From the NCBI RefSeq assembly GCF_019192735.1, contig NZ_JAHTKP010000056.1, positions 1 through 51,220 of the forward strand: a stretch of 51,220 nucleotides of DNA, given 5' to 3'. Position 1 is the stretch's first letter. Each line of letters starts with the position of its first letter. The translations under genes and the position numbers were made by a program. Under the pieces are notes generated by a model that ran no database searches, had not been told where the DNA came from, and saw only the letters and a program-made list of their open reading frames with translations. The stretch comes from Kitasatospora aureofaciens. Lineage in GTDB: Bacteria > Actinomycetota > Actinomycetes > Streptomycetales > Streptomycetaceae. This document shows positions 44,045-51,220 of this stretch, one piece after another.

Positions 44045-45061
44045 ATGTCTGTTTACGTCGGAATCGACGTGCACCGCAAGAGGTCGCAGATCGCGATTCT
44101 CGACGAGGAGGGCACGGTCCGGGTCAACCGGAATGTACCCAACGGCGTCGAGACGGTTCTCGGCGTGATCGGGGATCTGCCGATCGGTACCCCCGTGGCG
44201 TTCGAGGCCGCGTACGGCTGGGGCTGGCTGGTGGAACTGCTGGAGGACTACGGCTACGAACCCCACCTTGTCCACCCCCTGCGCTGCAAGGCGATCGCCT
44301 CGGCGCGGCTGAAGAACGACAAGGTCGACGCGGCGATCCTGGGCCGGCTACTGCGCGCCGACCTGCTGCCGGAGGCGTGGATCGCCCCACTCGACGTCCG
44401 TCAGTAGCGGGCCCTGCTCCGCCACCGCTTCCAGCTGGTTCGCCTGCGGACGCTCCTGCGCAACCGCGTTCACGCCGTCCTGGCCGACCTCGGCCACGAC
44501 CGGGTCGGCGGCGGCTGCTTCACCGGACCCGGCCGGGACTGGCTCGCGTCCCTCGACCTGCCGGACGCCTCACGCCGCGTGGTGGACGACCTGCTGCACG
44601 TCATGGACGCCCTGCAGGTCCCGATCGACGCCCTCGACAAGCAGCTCACCGCGTGCGCCCGGGGCGACCCCGCGGTCAAGGCCCTCACCACACTGCCGGG
44701 GGTGGGCACGCTCACCGCCCTGGTGATCATCACCGAGGTCGGCGACATCACCCGGTTCCCCTCCGCCCGCAAGCTCGCCGCCTGGGCCGGCCTCACCCCC
44801 ACCGTCCGCGCCTCGGACCTCACCGTCCACCAAGGACACATCTCCAAACAGGGCTCCGCCTGGCTGCGTTGGATCCTGTGCGAGGCCGCCCAGACCGCCA
44901 AACGCAGCCCCGCCTTCGCCGACACCTACCAGGCCATCGCCGCCCGGCGCGGGAAGCCGATCGCCACCACCGCCATCGCCCGCAAACTCCTCACCCGCGC
45001 CTTCCACCTCCTACGCGCCCTGCGCGCCGACCAGGACCAGCGCAAGCGACCACCGCGATGA
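44045..45061 (+). pseudogene. IS110-family transposase with an in-frame amber stop
   Basis: AAGGAGG precedes ATG 44045. The RuvC-like DEDD domain (VYVGIDVHRKRSQIAILDEE, then NDKVDAAILGRLL) is followed at codon 121 by TAG (44405-44407), after which the same frame runs on to 45061 with the Tnp-20 domain (TTLPGVGTLTALVIITEVG, then RKLAAWAGLTP and KQGSAWLRWI). The context CAG-TAG-CGG suggests an original TGG tryptophan. Intact length would be 338 residues. No other defect is visible, so a single mutation silenced it unless the amber codon is suppressed. Confidence 0.85.
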
Positions 45062-45744
45062 CACGCTGCGGCGCGGATCCCCCACAGACCCCGGGTGCGC
45101 TCGCATTCCTCGCATGAGACGGCTCCGCCGCGCTCGATGACCTGACTGAGCAGCCCGGCCCCCGGACCACGGTCATGGCGCCGGCCATACCGGCCAGACG
45201 CCGAATGGGTGCATGTGACACCACACGCGGACCACTTGCCGGGGACGCCAACGATCCACGCCCCACAGCAACTTCACGCTTCCTCAGCTGCCCATCGTCC
45301 GCCGCCGCGTCTCGGTGTCCAGCTCGTTCGTCCTCGCCCGCTCGTCCCTCGCCGGGCTCCGGGCGCTCCAACTGGACTCCTCCACACAGCGGCGGAAACA
45401 GCGACTGCGAGGAAGCCCCGAAGACCACGCAGCCCCGGCAGCAGCAGGAAAGAACCCGAGGCCAGGCACCTACGCGTGCTTGACAGGCCCGGCCCTCATG
45501 GGTGCGCGGATGGGCGTCTACCCTCGTGCGGGGTCGGGCGCGACAGGTTGGCCCGACAGAGGCAGAAGACGTCGTCGGACGGTGCTGCGGAGGCGCTCGC
45601 GGACTCGTCGTAGAAGACGTCGACCCGCTCGGCGTTCTGCTGCTTGCTGGCCCGCGATGTCGGTGATGGACACTACGGTGACTGCATCGTCGGGGTGGCT
45701 CGACGGACATCAACGTCTTTGCAACGTCGGTTGTTTGGAGTGAA
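45062..45744. other. intergenic region after the IS110 element
   Basis: About 680 bp have no supportable gene. The first part should contain the right end of the IS110 element. The last 30 bp carry GGAG upstream of GTG 45745. Open frames on both strands here are Pro/Arg/Ser-rich shadows. Confidence 0.5.
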
Positions 45745-47076
45745 GTGCCCCGTCATCTCGATCCCAGGGTCGCTAAGGCGAACATGATCGGCAAGGGTGT
45801 CTGGCCGATATCGGCGTGGCCCACTAGCTCCAAGCGGTGGCTGAGTGTCTGCATGGAGTGCGGTGAGTTCGTTACACCGATCTACCGCAACGTCATGCAG
45901 CCGGGCCGTGGTGGCTGTGACCCGTGCGGCCGCGCGCGTGCCGCCGCGCAGCGCAAGGTTCCAGCTCACGTGGCTGTCGAGGAGATGCGTGCCGCTGGGG
46001 TAGAACCGCTGGAGGAGTACCCGGGAGTGGACATCCCCTGGCGAAGCCGGTGCCTGAGCGCCCTGTGCCCCGGTCTGTGGGAAGGAGAGCCGGCCGACAT
46101 CCGCCCACGTCTGTCGGACGCCCGCCTCGCGAGGATCTCGGCCTGCAAATACTGCGCCAGGGTCGCGGTCCGGCCTGAACGCGCGGTCTACGAGATGATC
46201 CAGCGCGGTGTCCAGCCGCTCGAACCGTACCAGAAGGCATTGCAACCGTGGCCCTGTAAGTGCCTGGCCTGCGAGGCGGACGACATTACCCCCACCTACG
46301 CCAGCGTTGTTCTCAGCGGGAACGGCGGGTGTAAATGGTGCGGCGGGCGTATGCGCGTACCCGAGGAGCAGGCCGTCACTGAGATGCTCGCGGTCGGCGC
46401 CAGGCCGCTCGACCCCTACAAGGGGGTGAACGAGCGCTGGCGCAGCATGTGCCTTGCCACCGACTGCCCAGGGCCGAGCGACCGCATCATCTACCCTCGG
46501 CTCACCTGGATCCGGCGTGGCGCGCAGGCCTGCAAATGGTGCGCTGGAGTGGTGATCGATCCGGAAGCTGCGCGCGACACCATGATCGAGGCCGGACTGC
46601 TGCCGCTGGTTCCGTATCCAGGAGTGCGCGAGCGCTGGAAGTGTGAGTGCACGAACCCGGATTGCCGGGCCGTCGTCTATCCGACTCTTGGCAGCGTGAA
46701 CAGCCGCGGTAGCGGCTGTTCGGAGTGTGCCGAGCATGGCTTCAAGCGAAGCCAGCCGGCCCTGGTGTACCTGCTGTTCCACGAACGTCTTCAGGCGGCG
46801 AAGGTCGGGATCTGCAACCTGGGTACCGGCCGGATCCAGAAGCATGAACGTCGGGGGTGGAACAGCAGGTACACCATGGACTTCCTCGTGGGGCGCGATG
46901 CCGAGCGGCTTGAGAGGGAGGTGATCGCGGAGTGGCGGGCCCAGGACTGGAGGCCTGTACGCGATGGGAAGAACAGCTACGACGGGTGGACCGAGACGAC
47001 GCCCGTCACCGCCGACGTCACCATCGAGTCGTTGTGGGAAGGAGCCGTGCAGTTGCGGGACCTACTCGGCCTGTAG
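45745..47076 (+). CDS. zinc-ribbon-repeat protein with C-terminal GIY-YIG-like nuclease domain
   Basis: This 443-residue protein contains a partial plus four full repeats of about 65 residues. Each carries a helix (EMRAAGVEPLEEYPGV type), a W-x-C block and a closing CxxC (ACKYCA, GCKWCG, ACKWCA, GCSECA), which looks like serial treble-clef zinc ribbons. The C-terminal part (about 335-405) reads PALVYLLFHERLQAAKVGIC, then GRIQKHERRGW and ERLEREVIAEWR. This is the YLL/KVGI/R/H/E pattern of GIY-YIG nucleases. GTG 45745 follows GGAG. Position next to the terminal helicase and telomere suggests a DNA-end or mobile-DNA role, which is unproven. Confidence 0.65.
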   Translation: MPRHLDPRVAKANMIGKGVWPISAWPTSSKRWLSVCMECGEFVTPIYRNVMQPGRGGCDPCGRARAAAQRKVPAHVAVEEMRAAGVEPLEEYPGVDIPWRSRCLSALCPGLWEGEPADIRPRLSDARLARISACKYCARVAVRPERAVYEMIQRGVQPLEPYQKALQPWPCKCLACEADDITPTYASVVLSGNGGCKWCGGRMRVPEEQAVTEMLAVGARPLDPYKGVNERWRSMCLATDCPGPSDRIIYPRLTWIRRGAQACKWCAGVVIDPEAARDTMIEAGLLPLVPYPGVRERWKCECTNPDCRAVVYPTLGSVNSRGSGCSECAEHGFKRSQPALVYLLFHERLQAAKVGICNLGTGRIQKHERRGWNSRYTMDFLVGRDAERLEREVIAEWRAQDWRPVRDGKNSYDGWTETTPVTADVTIESLWEGAVQLRDLLGL

Positions 47077-47355
47077 CCCGAAACGTCTCGTCCTCGCGCA
47101 GGGAAGCCACGAGATGGACGTTTGGTTTCCCTCGGAGCGCGTCACTCCAACGCGGCTGACTTGGTGGTGGCGCCGTGGGGCGAGACAGCCGGGCGCGTCA
47201 GGGGTGCATGCGCTGCCACGCGAAAGGCCCGTGTTGCACCCCTGAGCTGGGCATTTGCTTCTTCCGGAGGGGCCCGAGCCGTGTTGCTGCGGCGGGTGTG
47301 TTGCATCCGTGGCGGCCGGGCCCAGCCTGTCAGCGGCTAGCCTCCGGCGCTCTGT

Positions 47356-49827
47356 CTACTCCCAGCGCATGCCCAGTTCGGTGAGTCGTGCGGCGCGTTC
47401 GGTGGGGATGTGGGCTCGTCTGTTGCGGGTGTTGGTGATGAACAGGCCCAGGCTGATCTGGATGGTGGTGCCGTCGTCGAGGGTCAGGGGTTCTTTGTGT
47501 GTGCGGGGGACGTTGAGGTGTCCTTCGCGGTTCCGGTATTGGGTGGCGGCGGCGAGGTTGCGGCGTTCCTTCTCCGCGTGCGAGACCTTCCCCGCCGGTT
47601 TCTGTTCGGCGGGCAGGGGTTCGAGTCCGAGGACGTGCTCGATCGCCCACTGCTGGGCGGGGCTGAGCTTGTCCCAGCCGACCTGCTGCGCGCGCCCCCA
47701 CCCGGCCAGATCCTCACCCTGCACCACCACGGAACCCGGCTCCGCGCCTGCCAACTGCCCGCCCTCCTTCACGTGGCGCCAGGCCAGGGCGAAGGAGCGC
47801 TGCCACTCCACCGACCAGGTGGGGCACCACGCCGGGTCGATGGCGTCGAGTGCGGCTTTGCGGTCGGCGGTCAGCGCTCCCGTCCAGTCCAGGTCCTGCT
47901 CGCCGGCCTCGGCTCGGCGCTGGAGGGCTTCGGTGCGCCGCTGGGCGGTGCGCAGGTTCTTCATGATGGTGCCGACCGGCCGCCCGCCCCACACCGCTTC
48001 GTTGGGCGGGCAGGCGTGGCCGTGCTTGGCCGCGTACCCGGCGACCGCGGTGAGGTTGTCGGTGAAGGCGGTGTCGAACGCCGACCACACCATCCCGAGC
48101 GCGTTCAGCTCCTTCACGCGCTCCGGGTCCAGGACGTCGGCGGCCTTGTAGCGGCGCTGGTCGGCTACCCACGCCCCGAGGCGGTGTCCGGACGGCGCCC
48201 GGTAGGCGTAGGGCACCTTCACGTCGCCGAACTTCTCGCGGTAGGCGAGCAGCTCTTCCAGGCCGCGCCGGAACTCGGCCCGTTCCGGCTCCAGCACCCG
48301 GGTGCGCACGAACGCGGCGATCACGGCCGGGTCGCGCTGGGTGGAGAACTGGAGCAGCTGCGCCTGGCCGGCGGCGGAGCGGAACTCCTCCGGCTCTCCG
48401 GCGTGCTTCGGCTTCCTCGGCGGCCGCGTCTCGGACTGCGGCATCGCCAGCCGTTCCACGGCGGCCGCGTCGTGCGCCCGCAACGCCATCAGCAGCTTGG
48501 ACAGCCCGTCGTAGGCCGGGGAGGTCAGCAACTGGCTGCCGTTCTCGCTGGCACCCAGCAGGACGGGCACCACGATGGTGGCGACCTTCCCGCTGCCCGG
48601 CTTCATCCGCAGCGCCCGCCCCACGGCCTGGACCAGGTCGACCATCGAGCCGCGCACGTCGGCGAAGAACACCGCGTCGCAGTCGAACGTGTCCACGCCC
48701 TCGGACAACACCTTCACCGAGGCGAGGATGTACCGCAGCAGCCGCCACCCGTCATCCCGGACCAGCGAGGCGAACGTGCCCAGCACGGCCCGGCGCTCGG
48801 CGGAGGTGTGCTCGGCCTCCAGCCAGCTCGTGCCGATCAGCTCAGGGTCCGGGTGCAGCGCCGGGTCCTGCTCCCACAGCACCCGCGCCACCTCCGGCAG
48901 GCCGGCACTCAGCGCCCGCGCCTCGGTCACCAGGTGATGGAAGGACAGCACCCGAGAGAGGTCCCACTCCGCACAGGCGGTCAGCAGAGCGGTCTGCAGG
49001 GCCGCCAGCCGGGCTCCCCGGTACTCCACCGACCGGTCACTCGCGCCGCGCTGCTCCAGGCCCTGGAGGACCGGGTCCGAGACGTCGACGCAGACGATGC
49101 GGTAGGGGGCGATCACGCCGTCGGAGATCGCCTGCCCGAGCGGATAGTCATGGGCGATGGGGCCGAAGGCGGACAGGCTCTCGTCGTCCATGCTCGCGAT
49201 CAGTTCGGCCGACCCGATGCCGGCCGCCGCCGCCCGCTCCCGATCCCGCTCCTTGACGGCCCATAGCCTCGGCGTGGCCGTCATGAACAACCTGCGGTCA
49301 CACGGGATTTGGGTGTTGTTCAGGATCGCCGCCCACGGCCGGCCAGTCTGGCCACTGACCCGGTGGGCTTCGTCCACGATCGCGAGCGAGAAGGGTTCCA
49401 AACCCGCCTGGTGGGCCTTCTCCAGGTGGCCCAGGCCCAGGCTGGCGTATGTGGCGAACACCGTCACCTTCCCCGGGCCGGCCGTCCACTTCACCAGCTG
49501 CGCCGGGTCGGTGGTGCAGCGCAGGCCCACGGGTTGCTCGTTGCCCACCAGCGAGCAGAGCCCGACCATCAGCCCGCTGTGGCCCTCGCGCTGCCAGACC
49601 TCGACCGTCTGCTCCAGCAGAGGCAGTGAGGGCACGATCACCAGTGTTCGCTCCGAGCGGAGCCGCCCGGCGACGTGAACGGCCGTCAGCGACTTGCCCG
49701 CGCCCGTCGCGGCCCGGATCTGGCACCGCAGCCCCTGCGGCGGCACCAGACCCGACGCCGGAGGCGTCAGAAGTCGTACTGCCGCGTCGCACGCCTCTTC
49801 CTGATTAAGGCGGAGCTTCTTGGGCAT
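47356..49827 (-). CDS. telomere-linked DEAH-box helicase (TtrA-like) with HA domains
   Basis: This 823-residue superfamily 2 helicase is encoded next to the telomere and transcribed away from it. Motif I is ATGAGKS (40-46), DEAH is at 152-155 (IVDEAH), motif III is MTATPR, and motif VI region is VGRALRMKPGSGK. The C-terminal part carries at least three helicase-associated repeats (YREKFGDVKVPYAYR, AAKHGHACPP, YRNREGHLNVP). ATG 49827 is preferred, with AAAGGAA about 9 nt upstream. A TTG three codons earlier is possible. Similar genes sit at the ends of Streptomyces linear replicons and are implicated in conjugal transfer. A 3' fragment of a relative lies at 1166-1683. Confidence 0.85.
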   Translation of the reverse strand: MPKKLRLNQEEACDAAVRLLTPPASGLVPPQGLRCQIRAATGAGKSLTAVHVAGRLRSERTLVIVPSLPLLEQTVEVWQREGHSGLMVGLCSLVGNEQPVGLRCTTDPAQLVKWTAGPGKVTVFATYASLGLGHLEKAHQAGLEPFSLAIVDEAHRVSGQTGRPWAAILNNTQIPCDRRLFMTATPRLWAVKERDRERAAAAGIGSAELIASMDDESLSAFGPIAHDYPLGQAISDGVIAPYRIVCVDVSDPVLQGLEQRGASDRSVEYRGARLAALQTALLTACAEWDLSRVLSFHHLVTEARALSAGLPEVARVLWEQDPALHPDPELIGTSWLEAEHTSAERRAVLGTFASLVRDDGWRLLRYILASVKVLSEGVDTFDCDAVFFADVRGSMVDLVQAVGRALRMKPGSGKVATIVVPVLLGASENGSQLLTSPAYDGLSKLLMALRAHDAAAVERLAMPQSETRPPRKPKHAGEPEEFRSAAGQAQLLQFSTQRDPAVIAAFVRTRVLEPERAEFRRGLEELLAYREKFGDVKVPYAYRAPSGHRLGAWVADQRRYKAADVLDPERVKELNALGMVWSAFDTAFTDNLTAVAGYAAKHGHACPPNEAVWGGRPVGTIMKNLRTAQRRTEALQRRAEAGEQDLDWTGALTADRKAALDAIDPAWCPTWSVEWQRSFALAWRHVKEGGQLAGAEPGSVVVQGEDLAGWGRAQQVGWDKLSPAQQWAIEHVLGLEPLPAEQKPAGKVSHAEKERRNLAAATQYRNREGHLNVPRTHKEPLTLDDGTTIQISLGLFITNTRNRRAHIPTERAARLTELGMRWE

Positions 49828-49997
49828 GACAGGCAATTCCTTTCCAGGAAATTCGCGAGAACGGCGACGTGGCAGCTTTTGAAGCTCTTCGAATTGTCAA
49901 GCTATTCAGTGAGGATGCCCCGAACCTGTGAGCACCTGCATGGCAGGTGCGCTGGCCGTCGACCGTGGGGCTGTGTGCAGGGAGGGTGGAGCGCACC

Positions 49998-50042
49998 ATG
50001 TCATCATTTGCAGACTGGCTTCTTCGGAGGGTGGGGGTATGA
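49998..50042 (+). CDS. 14-codon ORF coupled to the next gene
   Basis: ATG 49998 follows GGAGGGTGGAG at a good distance and encodes MSSFADWLLRRVGV. Its TGA (50040-50042) overlaps the ATG of the following gene in an ATGA junction. It could be a leader peptide that couples translation, or a real micro-protein. The next gene has its own GGAGG inside this ORF. Confidence 0.4.
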   Translation: MSSFADWLLRRVGV

Positions 50043-50341
50043 GCCGGGGCGCTGGACAGCAGGAGATCGAGCGGGAACTGCGTCGAAGGGCGATCGACGG
50101 GGCGTCCACGCTGGAGATGCTCACCTGGTTGAAGGGCGACCTGGAGGCCCGGATCACCAATCCGGTTGATCGCGACGGCGCGATCGCCTTCTGCATGATC
50201 TCGACGTTCACATCAGTCTTCGACCTTGGGCTCACCCCCGGACGGTTCATCGCAAGCTGGGACCGGTTCGGAGGACACCTGAACGATGAGGAACTGGTGA
50301 CGAGACTGGGATCGCTGACCCTGGCACCGGACGAGCCCTAG
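50039..50341 (+). CDS. hypothetical 100-residue subtelomeric protein
   Basis: The ATG at 50039 has GGAGG about 8 nt upstream. The product begins MSRGAGQQEIERELRRRA and continues with helices (LEMLTWLKGDLEARI, then GRFIASWDRFGG) to LAPDEP. The N-terminal frame is open further upstream, but that extension has no ribosome site. There is no membrane segment or known motif. It is the last gene before the telomeric palindromes. Family not recognised. Confidence 0.6.
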   Translation: MSRGAGQQEIERELRRRAIDGASTLEMLTWLKGDLEARITNPVDRDGAIAFCMISTFTSVFDLGLTPGRFIASWDRFGGHLNDEELVTRLGSLTLAPDEP

Positions 50342-50619
50342 CCCGGTCTCCCGCTCCCACACCTGCGCCTCCCAGTGGCCGGCCCCGATCGGGCGACGTC
50401 CCCTGAGCCCGCCGCTGCACCAGCCACCGCGCGAATTCAATTCCGTCAGTATCGCCGCCCGCCACACCCGGCCTCCACGCATCCAATCCTCGAATTTGAG
50501 AATAATTCGACAGAGCCGACCCGGAGCGACCAACCCCGTGAGCGCGGGCCGTCGAGAATCTCCCGGGGCCCTTCCACTAGTCCAGAGTCTAGCGGGCTAC
50601 TGTCTTTGATGCATGAGAA

Positions 50620-51220
50620 CGGGCGAAGCCCGCCCCTCCACCACTCCAACGAGTGACCTCACCCCATGACCACCCATCACCCAACCACCCCCCAAGGCGC
50701 GAAGCGCCCACCACCCCAGTCAGCCCGGGCGAAGCCCGGCATCCACCCACCACCCCACCAAGGGCCGAAGGCCCCACCCTGACACCCACCCAACTCCGCA
50801 GCGAAGCGCGGAGTTGACCCCCACTACCCCAGGGCGCGCAGCGCCCGCCGCCCCTTTCTGATCGGGCGCAGCCGGATCCGGCCCGCGCTGCCCGCGCTGC
50901 GCGCGGGCCAGCTCTCGCCCGAATACAGCACGGGTCTCACCTGTCTAGGGGCCGCAGGCCCCCGCACTTCACACCACCTCAGCTCCGAAGCGAAGCGTAG
51001 GAGCTGACCCACCGCCAAGGGCGCGTAGCGCCCCGCCCCACCGATCGGGCAAAGCCCGATCCGCCGGCGAAGCCGGCCGCCCGCACGAAGTGCGGGCCAG
51101 CCACGGGCGAAGCCCGAGGCCCCCGGCCGAAGGCCGGGGCGGCGGCGAAGCCGCCGCGCAGCGCCGAAGGCGCAAGCAACCCGGGCCGAAGGCCCGTGGT
51201 TACCCGGCTACGCCGGGTAA
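50620..51220. repeat. telomeric palindrome array of a linear replicon
   Basis: At least 19 short palindromes are packed into 600 bp. Most have perfect 5-8-bp stems and 3-nt loops. Examples are 50620-50632, 50696-50708, 50725-50739, 50762-50774, 50791-50816, 50832-50846, 50890-50908, 50948-50962, 50979-51007, 51019-51033, 51043-51061, 51063-51077, 51079-51097, 51104-51116, 51121-51139, 51139-51157, 51161-51173 and 51182-51196. Loops on this strand are mainly GAA, GCA or GTA between C and G, the super-stable form known from Streptomyces 3' telomere overhangs. No gene fits here. The preceding 50342-50619 also shows none. Confidence 0.88.
51200..51220. repeat. terminal hairpin at the replicon end
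   Basis: TTACCCGGC (51200-51208) and GCCGGGTAA (51212-51220) pair perfectly around TAC and end on the last base of the window. Here the GTA triloop falls on the complementary (5'-end) strand, unlike most inner palindromes. If the sequence is complete this is the physical end. The tip differs from the common CCCGCGGAGCGGG archetype of Streptomyces. Confidence 0.6.

Noticed and set aside
50620..51220. CRISPR-like repeat array
   Set aside because: The repeated units are different palindromes of varying sequence without constant repeats or spacers. They fit a telomere.
1..51220. tRNA or rRNA genes
   Set aside because: No rRNA sequence was recognised by eye, and no cloverleaf with a T-loop (GGTTCGANTCC type) was found. 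A dedicated scan was not possible.

Overview
The window is very GC-rich DNA with GTG/TTG starts, ATGA start-stop overlaps and Streptomyces-type gene families. It is the right end of a linear Streptomyces (or close actinomycete) replicon, either a linear plasmid or a chromosome arm. Three observations support this: a tap-tpg pair (telomere-associated protein and terminal protein) at 34.7-37.8 kb, a helicase gene of the telomere-linked type at 47.4-49.8 kb, and about 600 bp of closely packed GNA-loop palindromes running to the last base (50620-51220).

Layout. 0-2.3 kb is debris: a 5'-truncated GNAT gene, the 3' end of a telomere-type helicase and the 3' end of an IS630 transposase. A secreted ricin-type lectin-like protein follows. 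At 3.36-9.96 kb six overlapping genes form a TniA/TniB (Mu/Tn7-like) cassette with a second, Walker-B-degenerate ATPase and three proteins of unknown function. A 113-bp TGTCA inverted-repeat element lies upstream. A small unknown gene and a Ski2-like helicase follow. At 14.4-23.9 kb two divergent operons encode an SbcD-SbcC (Mre11-Rad50) pair and, on the other strand, an Fe-S Cas4/Dna2-type nuclease, a protein with a probable beta-barrel, and an SF1 (Dna2/Upf1-type) helicase. This resembles a split MRN-Dna2 end-resection machine and is the best candidate here for an undescribed system. At 24.6-33.2 kb lies a complete type III Wadjet system (jetABCD), an anti-plasmid device that acts on circular DNA but is carried here on a linear replicon.

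After a nonsense-mutated membrane-protein gene comes the telomere operon (HTH protein, tap, tpg). A three-gene Lamassu/ABC-3C-like defence cassette (DUF4297 nuclease, winged-helix middle protein, SMC-like ATPase) is bracketed by tpg and by a second, damaged tpg copy, which together form a 458-bp direct repeat. Next are a frameshifted HEPN (ApeA-like) gene, an IS110 element with an amber-interrupted transposase, a zinc-ribbon-repeat GIY-YIG protein, the terminal helicase, a 14-codon ORF coupled to a 100-residue protein, and the telomere.

Taken together, the region looks like a subtelomeric defence and mobility island. Genes for end maintenance (tap, tpg, terminal helicase, perhaps SbcCD) sit among genes that attack foreign replicons (Wadjet, Lamassu-like, HEPN). 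Long ORFs antisense to the genes listed were treated as GC-rich shadows and left out.
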